Numbered from the stretch's first letter, positions 5,342-13,347 are shown. The stretch: 13,610 nucleotides of DNA from Rickettsia typhi (GCA_945903615.1 CAMDOL010000033.1:1-13610); one strand, 5' to 3'. Notes: generated by a model not told the origin, from the letters alone. Translations and numbers: made by a program.

Positions 5342-7167
5342 TTTGTTTGATAGGGCTCAATAATTTTTTCTAACCAAGTTCTTTCGTCAATATTTAATCC
5401 TTTTTTTAACTCCTCATAAACTCGCAAATGATATTCGCGTAGCCACTTCTTCTCTGGATAGGTAAGCATTTTGAAGTTGATTAATTTTGGGTCGATTGGG
5501 GCGAGAGTTAAGGTTTTGAAATGTAAAAAATTTTTCTGAAGCGGTTCGGGGTTTGCAACCAAGATCTCAGGTTCATTCTTTTTTAGTTTTGATGCAAACA
5601 TAAGGTCGTCATTATAAATGCTGACCTGTGCATTATCAAATTTTTCTACTAAAATTAAATTTTCAATGCGAATTCCATATTCGCCAGTTTTGTAATATCC
5701 GGGTTCGTTAGATAAAATCATCCCTGCTTGCAACGCAACACCATCGCTTCGTTTGCTAATTGAGGGTGGAGATTCGTGAACAGAAGAAAAGCTGCCAACG
5801 CCGTGACCGGTGCCGTGGTCGTAGTCTAAGCCAGCTTGCCAGAGATGATATCTTGCTAAAATATCTAAATTATTTCCAGTTGTTCCTTGAGGAATTTTGG
5901 CGCGGGCGATGGCGATATGCCCTTTTAAAACGCGGGTGAAATTTTCAATCATTTCTGTAGTTGGCGTTCCAATCGCAATAGTTCTGGTTATGTCGGTTGT
6001 GCCTTCTTGATATTGTCCGCCAGAATCGATTAAGAAAAGTCCGTTACCTTTTAAAACTTTATTAGTTTTTTTAGTTGAATGATAGTGAACGATTGCACCA
6101 TTTGAGGCAAAGCCAGCAATGGTTGCAAAGCTTTCATATAAAAATTTTTTGTTTGATTTGCGAAATTCTAGAAGTTTTTTTGTTGCAGAAATTTCATCAA
6201 TTTTTTGTTTTTTTGCTAATGAATTTTCTAGCCAAAATAAAAATTTAGTAACCGCTAAACCATCAATTTTGTGCGCTAGAATGGCGTTTTTAATTTCGGT
6301 TGGGTTTTTGATGGCTTTGTGGATTAGGCAGGGGTCTGGCTTATTGATAATGGTGATGTTTTGGGATTTTAGTAATGAATAAATTTGGTAGTTGGTTTGG
6401 TTAAAATCAATCTGCACAGAGTTGTTCGGCATTTGTAATGGCGATCCGATTATCATATCTTTTAGAAATTGAAATAAACCCAAGGTCGGGGTTGCAAAAC
6501 CTATCCTGCTTTGATTATTTTTATAAACAATCGCATAACTCAAAAGCAAAGGCGAATATTCAACATCAGCAGCGCGGATGTTAAATAGCCAACAAACCGA
6601 AGCTGGATTGGTGAGAATTACTGCGTCGGAATTTTTATCTAAATCGATGATTATTTTTTGGATTTTTTCTTTTGAAGATAAGCCAGAATATTTTTCTAAA
6701 TGTTTAAAGACCTTGCTATTTGGGGCTTCTGGCTGGTTTTTCCAAATTGAATCGACAGGATTTGTCTCTAGGGCAATTAAATTATCGCCAAAATATTTTT
6801 GATAATTAAAAACAGAGCTAATGTTGTGTAGGCTTGGATCAAAACCAATTTTAGAATTTTTTTGGGAGTTTTCCAACAGCCAGTTTAGTGGAGATTTTTC
6901 TGCTAAATTATAAATTTCAAAAGCCTTTTTATCTACCTCAGCTGCGGCTTGCAAAGTATATCTTCCATCAGTAAAAAACGCTGATTTATTTTTAGAACAG
7001 CCAATAATTGCAAAAGCATTTGAGCCAGTAAAGCCAGTTATAAACTGTAACCGTTTAGCATATTCTGGCAAATATTCACTGCCAAATTTGTCGGAGTTTG
7101 GGAGAAGAAAATAATGTAAATTCAGTTTTGTGATGGTGTTTTTTAGTGAATTTAGATTGCCGTTCAT
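5338..7167 (-). CDS. Long-form Xaa-Pro aminopeptidase (aminopeptidase P, M24B)
   Basis: Removes N-terminal residues that precede proline, using two divalent metals (usually Mn2+). The 609-residue length fits the long, three-domain form found in alphaproteobacteria and eukaryotes (XPNPEP1 type), not the about 440-residue E. coli PepP. Two creatinase-like N-terminal domains (1-290) precede the pita-bread catalytic domain (about 300-520) and a C-terminal cap. Metal ligands appear complete: D381 (LIDSGGQY), D392 (GTTDITRT), H455 (HGTGHGVGS), E488 (SNEPGYY) and E502 (RIENL); the additional catalytic histidines H451 and H464 (VHESPP) are present. No signal peptide is seen, so it is cytoplasmic. It overlaps the photolyase gene by four bases and lies 59 bp after the UbiH-like gene. 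It probably recycles proline-containing peptides. Confidence 0.93.
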   Translation of the reverse strand: MNGNLNSLKNTITKLNLHYFLLPNSDKFGSEYLPEYAKRLQFITGFTGSNAFAIIGCSKNKSAFFTDGRYTLQAAAEVDKKAFEIYNLAEKSPLNWLLENSQKNSKIGFDPSLHNISSVFNYQKYFGDNLIALETNPVDSIWKNQPEAPNSKVFKHLEKYSGLSSKEKIQKIIIDLDKNSDAVILTNPASVCWLFNIRAADVEYSPLLLSYAIVYKNNQSRIGFATPTLGLFQFLKDMIIGSPLQMPNNSVQIDFNQTNYQIYSLLKSQNITIINKPDPCLIHKAIKNPTEIKNAILAHKIDGLAVTKFLFWLENSLAKKQKIDEISATKKLLEFRKSNKKFLYESFATIAGFASNGAIVHYHSTKKTNKVLKGNGLFLIDSGGQYQEGTTDITRTIAIGTPTTEMIENFTRVLKGHIAIARAKIPQGTTGNNLDILARYHLWQAGLDYDHGTGHGVGSFSSVHESPPSISKRSDGVALQAGMILSNEPGYYKTGEYGIRIENLILVEKFDNAQVSIYNDDLMFASKLKKNEPEILVANPEPLQKNFLHFKTLTLAPIDPKLINFKMLTYPEKKWLREYHLRVYEELKKGLNIDERTWLEKIIEPYQTK

Positions 7168-7226
7168 TTTGTCTTATCAATGTATTGTGGGTTGTAGCGG
7201 ATCTGCTTTTTAACCTCTTTTTAAAT

Positions 7227-8396
7227 TCAATTCCCGCCAGCATTTTTAATAAAAAACTTTTTTAGAACTGGAAGTTTTTCAACCACCACCAAGCCGCTAT
7301 TTCTAATAGCTTTGAGGATTTTAGAGCGGTTAGAAAATAAACTATTCAACCCATCTGTTGCTCCGGCCATTTTATAAGTGCTGATTTTTCTTACATAATT
7401 ATATTTTTGCAAAAGTGTTTGCGATCCTATATCCAAGCCACATTCAAAATATTCTTTTACTAAATCAGTTAAAACTTTTATATCATCAATCCCCAAATTA
7501 AATCCCTGACCAGCAATTGGATGAATGCCGTGGGCAGCATCGCCAACCAAAACCATTCTTTGATAATAAAATTTATCAGCCACAATTAAATCAAGATTAT
7601 ATTTGAAGGGAGCGTTACTAACTTTGATTTTGCCTAAGTAATTTCCGACTAATTTTTGGAGCTGCGCCAAAAAGTTTTCCTCATCCATCTGCAAAATTGT
7701 TTCAGCTTTATCGCTTTTGACCGTCCAGACAATTGAGGATTCTAAATTATTTTTCATCGGCAGAACCGCGAATGGACCATCGGGAACAAATTTTTCTAAA
7801 GCAACATTTTGGTGTGCAAGGCTATGAGAAATATTAAAAACTAAAGCAGTTTGCTGATAGGATTTTTGAAAAGTTTTGATGTGGAATTTTTCACGCAATG
7901 ATGAGAATCTTCCATCGCAAGCTAATAATAATTTGGCAAAAATAATTCTTTGATTATCTAGTGTTACGCTAACTTTATCATCTTCAAAAATAATTTCCTG
8001 ATAAAAATTTGGACAAATAATCTCAAGATTATTTTGTTGTAAAGCCTTATCCCGCAAGGCGTTGTGAATGTGATAATTCTCAATTACTAAACCAAAAGCA
8101 GATTTGTTGCCATCAAAATGCAAATAAAATGGAGAATTGCCGTCAACAATTTTTATATCCTCAATCACGCCTGCAAATGGTTTGATATTTTCTGAAATAC
8201 CAATTTTTTCAAAAACTTTTAGGGAAGATTGGGAAATTGCAAAGGCACGCCCATCTCTTTTTTTATCTTGCTTGATAATGTCGGATTTTTCGAGAAGAGC
8301 AATTTTAATATTGGGATTGGCTTTAGCCAAAGATAAAGCGGCAGTTAAGCCAGAAAAACCGCCGCCAATGATGATGATGTCAAAGTTATTGTTCAT
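7227..8396 (-). CDS. UbiH/COQ6-family FAD-dependent ubiquinone-biosynthesis hydroxylase
   Basis: A flavoprotein monooxygenase that uses O2 and reduced flavin to hydroxylate the aromatic ring of ubiquinone precursors, acting at the inner membrane face. The protein has 389 residues, normal for UbiH/F/I/L. Motifs seen are the dinucleotide fold GGGFSG (11-16), the second FAD motif around RDGRAFAIS (48-55), ACDGRFS (159-165) and the family signature GDAAHGIHPIAGQGFNLG (285-302). Which ring position it attacks cannot be read from sequence; alphaproteobacteria often use one broad enzyme (UbiL) for several positions. The start ATG lies one base after the FabG stop, so the two are surely cotranscribed. 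The COQ9 gene in the same cluster strongly supports a ubiquinone role over other members of this large oxygenase family. Confidence 0.9.
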   Translation of the reverse strand: MNNNFDIIIIGGGFSGLTAALSLAKANPNIKIALLEKSDIIKQDKKRDGRAFAISQSSLKVFEKIGISENIKPFAGVIEDIKIVDGNSPFYLHFDGNKSAFGLVIENYHIHNALRDKALQQNNLEIICPNFYQEIIFEDDKVSVTLDNQRIIFAKLLLACDGRFSSLREKFHIKTFQKSYQQTALVFNISHSLAHQNVALEKFVPDGPFAVLPMKNNLESSIVWTVKSDKAETILQMDEENFLAQLQKLVGNYLGKIKVSNAPFKYNLDLIVADKFYYQRMVLVGDAAHGIHPIAGQGFNLGIDDIKVLTDLVKEYFECGLDIGSQTLLQKYNYVRKISTYKMAGATDGLNSLFSNRSKILKAIRNSGLVVVEKLPVLKKFFIKNAGGN

Positions 8397-8397
8397 T

Positions 8398-9135
8398 TTA
8401 AACCATTAACATTCCGCCGTTAATATGAAGAGTCTGGCCAGTAATATAATTTGCTTCTTCACTAGATAAAAACACGGCACTTGCTGCAATATCGGAAGGC
8501 AAACCCATTTTTCCAGTTGGGATTGAAGATAAAATTCCTTGTTTTTGTGCGTCAGTTAAAACTTCGGTCATACTGGTTGCGATGAATCCTGGAGCGATGC
8601 AATTGATGGTAATGCCACGAGACGCAACTTCAAGTGCAAAAGATTTTGACATACCAATCATTCCAGCTTTGGAAGCCACATAGTTAGCTTGCCCCTGATT
8701 GCCGCTGACGCCAACAACTGAAGAAATGTTGATAATTCTTCCCCATTTTCTACGAATCATTTTCTTGATCGCGTTACGATTTAAAATAAAAGTTGATTTG
8801 AGATTTATATTTAAAACTTCATCCCAATCTTCATTTTTCATTCTCAGTGCCAAATTATCTTTGGTGATCCCAGCGTTACAAATCAAAATGTCCACCCCTC
8901 CCATCGCTATTTCAGCTTTTTCAATTAAAGCCTCAACTTCTTCAACCGAACTTAAATTGCACGGCAAAATATGATGCTCGCCCCCAATTGTCGCTGCCAA
9001 TTCTTTAAGCTTCTCTTCCCGAGTTCCAGATATAGCCACAACTGCACCAGCCGCACTTAGAGACCGAGCAATCTCACCGCCAATTCCACCAGTTGCACCA
9101 GTGATTAATGCTTTTTTTCCTTGTAAATTAAACAT
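8398..9135 (-). CDS. fabG: 3-oxoacyl-[ACP] reductase
   Basis: An NADPH-dependent short-chain dehydrogenase that reduces 3-oxoacyl-ACP in type II fatty-acid synthesis, in the cytoplasm. The 245 residues match the family. Cofactor motif TGATGGIG (13-20 region), ICNAGIT (85-91, with C replacing the usual N of NNAG), structural N111, catalytic S139, Y152 and K156 (YVASK) are present. The C-terminal segment ends GQTLHINGGMLMV, the classical FabG tail. It sits between the CvpA-like gene (76 bp upstream) and the UbiH-like gene (1 bp downstream), not in the usual fabD-fabG-acpP cluster. Because of that context a dedicated reductase of another pathway is conceivable, but all residues fit FabG. Confidence 0.92.
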   Translation of the reverse strand: MFNLQGKKALITGATGGIGGEIARSLSAAGAVVAISGTREEKLKELAATIGGEHHILPCNLSSVEEVEALIEKAEIAMGGVDILICNAGITKDNLALRMKNEDWDEVLNINLKSTFILNRNAIKKMIRRKWGRIINISSVVGVSGNQGQANYVASKAGMIGMSKSFALEVASRGITINCIAPGFIATSMTEVLTDAQKQGILSSIPTGKMGLPSDIAASAVFLSSEEANYITGQTLHINGGMLMV

Positions 9136-9211
9136 AAATTTTAGTTCTTAATTGTTAATAAAATAGCGAACCAGCCATTATCTAGTTCATCAAAGGCGAA
9201 ATACAAGCCAA

Positions 9212-10063
9212 TTAATTGCTCATAATTTCAATTAATCTTTTCATCTTTTCTAATTCTTGTTTGGTTTGACCAGATTCTTCTTTTGGATCAGTCTTAGTAT
9301 CGGCCGCAGTCTTAGTATCAGATGCAGTTTTAGGTTTTTCAACTTTAGTATCACCAGATTTGTCTCGCTCAGTTGGTGGCACAACTTTGTTATCTTGGCT
9401 ATCAAGCAATTGATCATACATTTTCTTGGTCTTAATAATATTATCGATTGATTCAAGTCCATCCAAAGTTGATCCGCTATCATTATGAATGCCTTTAGCA
9501 GCGTTGCTACGAACTTGATCCATCATATGATCAATAAATGGTCTAATTGCATTTGCTCCAACCGCTAGTATTCCGTAACTTTTAGATTCCTTAAACCAAG
9601 CTGGTCCAATTCTTTCAGAGGTCAATTTTTCTTTTTTTGATTTATCATCTTTTGGCAAATCATCAGAAGAGTTTGAATAAAGCGATAAAATAATCGCAAA
9701 ACTGAAAGCGAGAATAAAATAACCCTTAGTAAATCCAAAACCAAAACCTAAAGATTGGTTAACGGCGTTAGGAATTTTTTTAGATAAAGGTGCTGATATT
9801 TTTGAGCTAACCATCGAACAGATAATTAAAATGACTACAAAAACTCCAAATCTAACTCCCAAATCAACCAACATTTGTGAGGAGCCCCCCTTAACAATCA
9901 TCTTGGAAATCATAGAGCCAATAACATCAGAGGCGATCATCGCCAAGAGCAGATTTATGGTCGAAAAAAAATCTTTGATGAATCCCTTTAAAAATGCCAG
10001 AATAGCAAAGACAAATAGGATAAAAAATATTGCTCCATCAACAGAATTGGGTGTTAAAGTCAT
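9212..10063 (-). CDS. CvpA-family inner-membrane protein with a charged C-terminal tail
   Basis: CvpA was first described as a colicin V production protein; its general role is linked to envelope integrity but is not well defined. Residues 1-130 show four hydrophobic spans (about 9-27, 32-55, 65-86, 108-128) with the family's glycine-rich loops, e.g. DGAIFFILFVFAILAFLKGF near the start. The tail (130-283) is hydrophilic, longer than the short tail of E. coli CvpA (about 160 residues in total), and includes a Lys/Asp/Thr low-complexity stretch with repeated DTKT motifs (about 230-265). Long tails occur in alphaproteobacterial homologues. It starts 8 bp after the COQ9 stop. It is not next to purF, its neighbour in E. 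coli. Confidence 0.82.
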   Translation of the reverse strand: MTLTPNSVDGAIFFILFVFAILAFLKGFIKDFFSTINLLLAMIASDVIGSMISKMIVKGGSSQMLVDLGVRFGVFVVILIICSMVSSKISAPLSKKIPNAVNQSLGFGFGFTKGYFILAFSFAIILSLYSNSSDDLPKDDKSKKEKLTSERIGPAWFKESKSYGILAVGANAIRPFIDHMMDQVRSNAAKGIHNDSGSTLDGLESIDNIIKTKKMYDQLLDSQDNKVVPPTERDKSGDTKVEKPKTASDTKTAADTKTDPKEESGQTKQELEKMKRLIEIMSN

Positions 10064-10071
10064 ATTTATAT

Positions 10072-10782
10072 TTATTTATAAAGTCTAAAAAATGGCAATT
10101 TTTTAATAAAACTAACCATATTTTTTTGAGGATCTTGGCAAAAATCAGCCTTAATTTTTGCAGCTTTTTTTAACATCTCACCAGTTTGGTTGCGACGGTT
10201 TTTCACTTTAAATTTAAAAGCTGTAAATTGCATAACTTTTTCAATTTGGGAATCGAGCAAATTTAAAGTTTTTTGATAATTTTCTGATTTATCTTTTGCA
10301 AAACAAATTAAAACCCGAATATAAATTTTTGCCAGAATTATTCTTTTGCTGTAAAAATTAAAATCAGTAGAATCGTCTCCGGCTATCTTCCACATTAAGT
10401 CGGCAGTCTTATAAGAATTTTTGAAAGCGTTGACAATATGTTTTTGATTTAAATAAAAGTGAATAAGTTTTTGTAATTGTGGTTGATATTCTTGATTGAT
10501 TTTTAATCTAATTTTTACCAAATTTTTAATCCTATCGCGAATTTTCATCGCACTAAAATCCACACCAATTGAGGCTTCTTTCATTTTTTCATCGATGGTG
10601 CAAATAAAAAAATCAGTAATATCTTCACAGCCATTTTCAAAAATGAATGGCAAAAATTTTACATCGATTTGAGCTTCAACAAAAGCCAGCTCTAAAGCTT
10701 TTTGATTCCATCCTTCAAAAAGGCAGATTTTCAGAAAGTGATGAAGGATTTTTTGTTTATTTATTTTTGAATCTATGAGCAT
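10072..10782 (-). CDS. COQ9 family ubiquinone-biosynthesis protein
   Basis: COQ9 is a lipid-binding TetR-fold protein that in mitochondria presents late quinone intermediates to the hydroxylase COQ7. This 236-residue protein has the family pattern: an N-terminal helical part with a W/L-rich segment (CLFEGWNQKALELAFVEA, 32-49), a middle helix MKIRDRIKNLVKIRL (79-93) and a C-terminal part containing TADLMWKIAGDDSTDFNFYS (126-145) and KRIILAKIY, the strongest COQ9 signature. It heads the minus-strand cluster and starts 86 bp from the divergent aminotransferase region. The UbiH-like gene three genes downstream supports the assignment. The N-terminus is divergent and lysine-rich, as expected in an AT-rich genome. 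Confidence 0.85.
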   Translation of the reverse strand: MLIDSKINKQKILHHFLKICLFEGWNQKALELAFVEAQIDVKFLPFIFENGCEDITDFFICTIDEKMKEASIGVDFSAMKIRDRIKNLVKIRLKINQEYQPQLQKLIHFYLNQKHIVNAFKNSYKTADLMWKIAGDDSTDFNFYSKRIILAKIYIRVLICFAKDKSENYQKTLNLLDSQIEKVMQFTAFKFKVKNRRNQTGEMLKKAAKIKADFCQDPQKNMVSFIKKLPFFRLYK

Positions 10783-10830
10783 GGAAAAAATATTGTTTAA
10801 GCCGTTAAATGAGATAGTAAAAAGCTATAA

Positions 10831-10858
10831 TTTGCAAATAATTCTTTATTTTTATAAT
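10831..10858 (+). promoter_or_regulatory. Promoter of the ArgD-type aminotransferase gene
   Basis: A -35 box TTTGCA (10831-10836), a 16-bp spacer and a perfect -10 box TATAAT (10853-10858) predict a start near 10865. A second TATAAT at 10826-10831 has no good -35 box. If this promoter is the active one, the ATG at 10869 would be nearly leaderless and the ATG at 10911 would have a normal leader of about 45 nt. Confidence 0.5.
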
Positions 10859-10910
10859 CGATGTCTTAATGATTATCGACCTTAATTCTAATCGCAACTT
10901 AATACCTAAA

Positions 10911-12089
10911 ATGACCAACCAATCTCTGCTTCCAGTTCACAATCGGATGAATGTTAAATTTTCTCGCGGTGCTGGGGTTTATTTATATGATGATTCAGGC
11001 AAAAAATATTTAGATTTTGGTGCAGGAATTGCGGTGAATTCCTTGGGTCATTGCCATCCAAATCTGGTTGCGGCGCTGAAAAACCAAGCGGAAAAACTTT
11101 GGCATGTTTCTAATATTTACCAAGGTATTGAGCTAGAAAAATTTGCCGATGATTTAGTCAAAAACACTTTTGCTGATTATGTTTTTTTTTGCAACTCTGG
11201 CGCGGAAGCAATTGAATGTGGCATCAAAATGATTCGCCGCCATTTTTATGTGCAAGGCGAACCAGGCAAATATCGGATCATAACTTTCAAAGGCGCATTT
11301 CACGGACGCACTATTGCCGCAATTTCTGCGGCAGCCAAGAAAAAATATCTCGAAGGTTTTGAGCCAGCATTAGATGGTTTTGATAATGTTGAGTTTAATA
11401 ATATTGAAGCAGTTGAACGCTCTATCACTAATCAAACCGCTGCCATCTTGATTGAGCCAATTCAAGGCGAAGAAGGAATTCGCGTTGCTGATAAAAAATT
11501 TATTCAAGATTTGCGTCGGGTTGCAGATAAAAATAATTTGCTTTTGATGTTCGACGAAGTGCAATGCGGCTTTGGACGCACTGGATATTTATATGGTTAT
11601 GAATATTTTGGCATAAAACCAGATATTATAGCTTCTGCCAAAGGCATCGGTGGAGGATTTCCACTTGGCGCTTGCCTTGCAACTCAAAATGCCGCAAGGG
11701 GAATGACCGCTGGCGTTCATGGAACAACTTTTGGTGGCAATCCTTTGGCGATGGCAGTTGGTGATGCGGTTTTGCAAACTATTTTAGCGGATGGATTTTT
11801 AAATAAAGTTAAAAAGAGTGGTGATTTGCTAAAATCCGAATTACAAAAACTTCAACAAAAATTTCCTAATGTCATTGCTGAAATTCGTGGTGTTGGCTTG
11901 ATGCTGGGCATCAAACTGCAAGAAAAATATATTGCTGCCAATATGGTTAGTGCTTTGAAAGATCAAGGATTGTTGCTTGTTGGCGCTGGAGAAAATGTAA
12001 TGCGAATCTTGCCGCCACTAATTATTAGTGAAGAAAATATTTTTGAAGCGATAAAAATTTTACAGAATAGTTTTCAGAAAATAAGTTAA
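10911..12089 (+). CDS. argD: Acetylornithine/succinyldiaminopimelate aminotransferase (class III, PLP)
   Basis: Transfers an amino group between glutamate and N-acetylornithine (arginine pathway) or N-succinyl-diaminopimelate (lysine and peptidoglycan pathway). ATG at 10911 gives 392 residues starting MTNQSLLPVHNR, which matches where ArgD proteins begin; ATG at 10869 would add 14 residues. PLP features, numbered from 10911, are NSGAEAIE (95-102), FHGRT (130-134), E187 in IEPIQGE, D215 in MFDEVQ with Q218, and the Schiff-base lysine K244 in SAKGIGGG. FGGNPLA (274-280) is the typical phosphate-contact segment. No other arginine gene is in the window. In organisms without arginine synthesis the enzyme may work as DapC for diaminopimelate, which I consider possible here. 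Ornithine aminotransferase is a less likely alternative. Confidence 0.92.
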   Translation: MTNQSLLPVHNRMNVKFSRGAGVYLYDDSGKKYLDFGAGIAVNSLGHCHPNLVAALKNQAEKLWHVSNIYQGIELEKFADDLVKNTFADYVFFCNSGAEAIECGIKMIRRHFYVQGEPGKYRIITFKGAFHGRTIAAISAAAKKKYLEGFEPALDGFDNVEFNNIEAVERSITNQTAAILIEPIQGEEGIRVADKKFIQDLRRVADKNNLLLMFDEVQCGFGRTGYLYGYEYFGIKPDIIASAKGIGGGFPLGACLATQNAARGMTAGVHGTTFGGNPLAMAVGDAVLQTILADGFLNKVKKSGDLLKSELQKLQQKFPNVIAEIRGVGLMLGIKLQEKYIAANMVSALKDQGLLLVGAGENVMRILPPLIISEENIFEAIKILQNSFQKIS

Positions 12090-12477
12090 ATTTCTAAAGC
12101 TCTTTTACTTTTTAGATTCTTTGCAACCAAAGTTTAAATCTTTTGGAAATTCTCTGGCTAGACTTATCTGAGCTAATTATTATGCCATTTTCCACCCTTA
12201 AATACCCAATAAAACAAAATATTTTGAGGATAAAATTAAGAAGAAAATCCGCCTGTATTAGGATATACAGAAGGATTTTCTTCTTAATTTTAGACCAAAA
12301 AGATGAAAATCATTTAAAAAATATCGTGCTGAATTTTAAAAAATTCAGATTGATTTTGTATCAAATTTAGAAGAGCTAAAAGTTGGACACTGTTAGCCTT
12401 GCTTGCAATCTTGGTATTTACATTGTTGTTTATTCTTAACAATACCTAATTGGGCTGAGGATTTTTTGATTTAAATC
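12090..12477. other. Spacer between argD and tRNA-Glu
   Basis: I see no gene of any confidence. Besides the long inverted repeat there is an 8-bp hairpin CTGAATTT/AAATTCAG (12329-12336 with 12341-12348, loop TAAA). A fragment ACTGTTAGC near 12388 is shared with the terminal repeat family. A 75-codon open frame starting at 12143 runs through the hairpin, has no start signal and no family resemblance, and is not believed. Confidence 0.5.
12231..12292. repeat. Long near-perfect inverted repeat downstream of argD
   Basis: Bases 12231-12250 pair perfectly with 12273-12292 (20 bp). After a 2x2 mismatch a further 6 bp pair (12253-12258 with 12265-12270) around a 6-base loop. It lies 140 bp after the aminotransferase stop. 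It could serve as a strong transcript-end structure in both directions or be a palindromic mobile repeat; there is no T-run beyond the stem. Confidence 0.8.
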
Positions 12478-12506
12478 TTGCTTTTTATTAGGCTAAAATT
12501 TATATT
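12478..12506 (+). promoter_or_regulatory. Promoter of tRNA-Glu
   Basis: A -35 box TTGCTT (12478-12483), a 17-bp spacer and a -10 box TATATT (12501-12506) predict initiation near 12513, leaving a leader of about 28 nt before the mature tRNA. Confidence 0.6.
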
Positions 12507-12540
12507 ACCTGCCTTCTAACCTTCAAGCCTTTTCAAAATT

Positions 12541-12615
12541 GGCCCCATCGTCTAACGGTTAGGACACCACCCTTTCACGGTGGGAATACGGGTTCGAATC
12601 CCGTTGGGGTCACCA
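12541..12615 (+). tRNA. tRNA-Glu (anticodon UUC)
   Basis: The acceptor stem GGCCCCA pairs with TGGGGTC (one G-T pair). The D arm contains CTAACGGTTAGGAC, the anticodon stem is CCACC/GGTGG with loop CTTTCAC giving TTC at 34-36, and the T arm is ACGGG-TTCGAAT-CCCGT. Discriminator A and CCA are encoded in the DNA. The 75-nt length and short variable loop are normal. It stands alone, with no further tRNA next to it. Confidence 0.97.
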
Positions 12616-12829
12616 TTTAATTTTCGCAAACTTTTTTTCCACTCAAATTTTAAGATTTTTTTTACCCCTTCCGGCTCCAGTGTTTGTGCACTTCGGCGAT
12701 TTTTATTTTATCATTAGCTGTTAACTTAATTTTGCCAAAAAAATCCCAATTTTTAGCAAAAATCGCCCATTTTTTTCTTCGTTTCTCCAAAGGCAGTCAA
12801 CACAACGAAAATTGGAAGATATAGATTGT
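12616..12829. other. Spacer after tRNA-Glu
   Basis: No gene is seen. A T-run at about 12630-12638 follows the tRNA and may help end transcription, although no stem precedes it. The rest is AT-rich with a short GC-rich stretch near 12669-12700. The segment about 12790-12830 may be the outer end of the insertion sequence whose relic follows. Confidence 0.4.
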
Positions 12830-13003
12830 CTAGAAAATTGGGCGCCTGTCACTTTTTAAATTTCCCATCTGACAACGCTGATAAAAAACCACTGGCGGAC
12901 ATTTAATTGCGCTGCGAATTCTCTTATTGTTGTAATAATAAATCTGATGAGCAACAGCTTTTTTAACTCTGAAAAATATTCTTTGATTTTCTGGTTTGCG
13001 AGG
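12830..13003 (-). pseudogene. Relic of an integrase-core transposase (C-terminus only)
   Basis: On the minus strand 57 codons end at a TAG (12832-12830) and read ...KKAVAHQIYYYNNKRIRSAI then KCPPVVFYQRC. The pattern YYYNxxRIxSAxKxPPxxF is typical of the C-terminal end of DDE integrase-core transposases (IS3, IS30 and IS481 types). There is no start codon; a TAA (13006-13004) closes the frame upstream. An A6 run at about 12959-12964 may be a frameshift, because the neighbouring frame upstream also reads transposase-like (NQKIKEYFSELK). The catalytic part is absent, so this is a dead fragment of a former insertion sequence. Confidence 0.7.
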
Positions 13004-13059
13004 TTAGATTTGCAACTACCCATAAATAGGTTTTTAATTTATCTGGATTTACTCGCGTT

Positions 13060-13168
13060 GTCATCCCGCACTTGATGCGGGATCCGGTGGGATGTTAAAG
13101 TAATCTTTAAATTAATAAGTTTTGTTTAAAACTTTTTCTGGATCACGCATAAGTGCGCCGAGGACACG
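13060..13168. repeat. Palindromic dispersed repeat of the TCATCCCGCA type
   Basis: A perfect 8-bp stem ATCCCGCA/TGCGGGAT (13063-13070 with 13076-13083, loop CTTGA). A degenerate second arm, GGATCACGCATAAGTGCGCC, lies about 60 bp later. Sequences of the form GTCATCCCGCACTTGATGCG are widespread intergenic repeats in Rickettsiales and other alphaproteobacteria, so this copy supports the taxonomic guess. It is far richer in GC than its surroundings. Confidence 0.6.
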
Positions 13169-13244
13169 GAGTGTGGATTTTAGTGTTAAGTTCAAAATTT
13201 TGATTTGGATTTTTGATAAAGCCAAAACTTATCTATCAAAGTTT

Positions 13245-13272
13245 TTGACAATAAAATCAATTATGGTTTACT
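13245..13272 (+). promoter_or_regulatory. Possible promoter of the last gene
   Basis: A perfect -35 box TTGACA (13245-13250) is followed after 16 bp by TTTACT (13267-13272), a 4-of-6 match to the -10 consensus. Transcription would begin about 70 nt before the ATG at 13348. Confidence 0.35.
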
Positions 13273-13347
13273 GGTAATTTCTTAAAACCCTGAAATTTAA
13301 AAAATAATTTCACATCAAATAAGTTTGTTCACCACATCCTAAAATCA

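Noticed and set aside
9250..9483. 77-codon minus-strand frame overlapping the CvpA-like gene
   Set aside because: It is a +1 shadow of the low-complexity tail region, with the real frame open throughout.
12143..12370. 75-codon open frame on the plus strand between argD and tRNA-Glu
   Set aside because: It crosses the long inverted repeat, so its residues mirror the palindrome. It has no ribosome site and no recognisable family.
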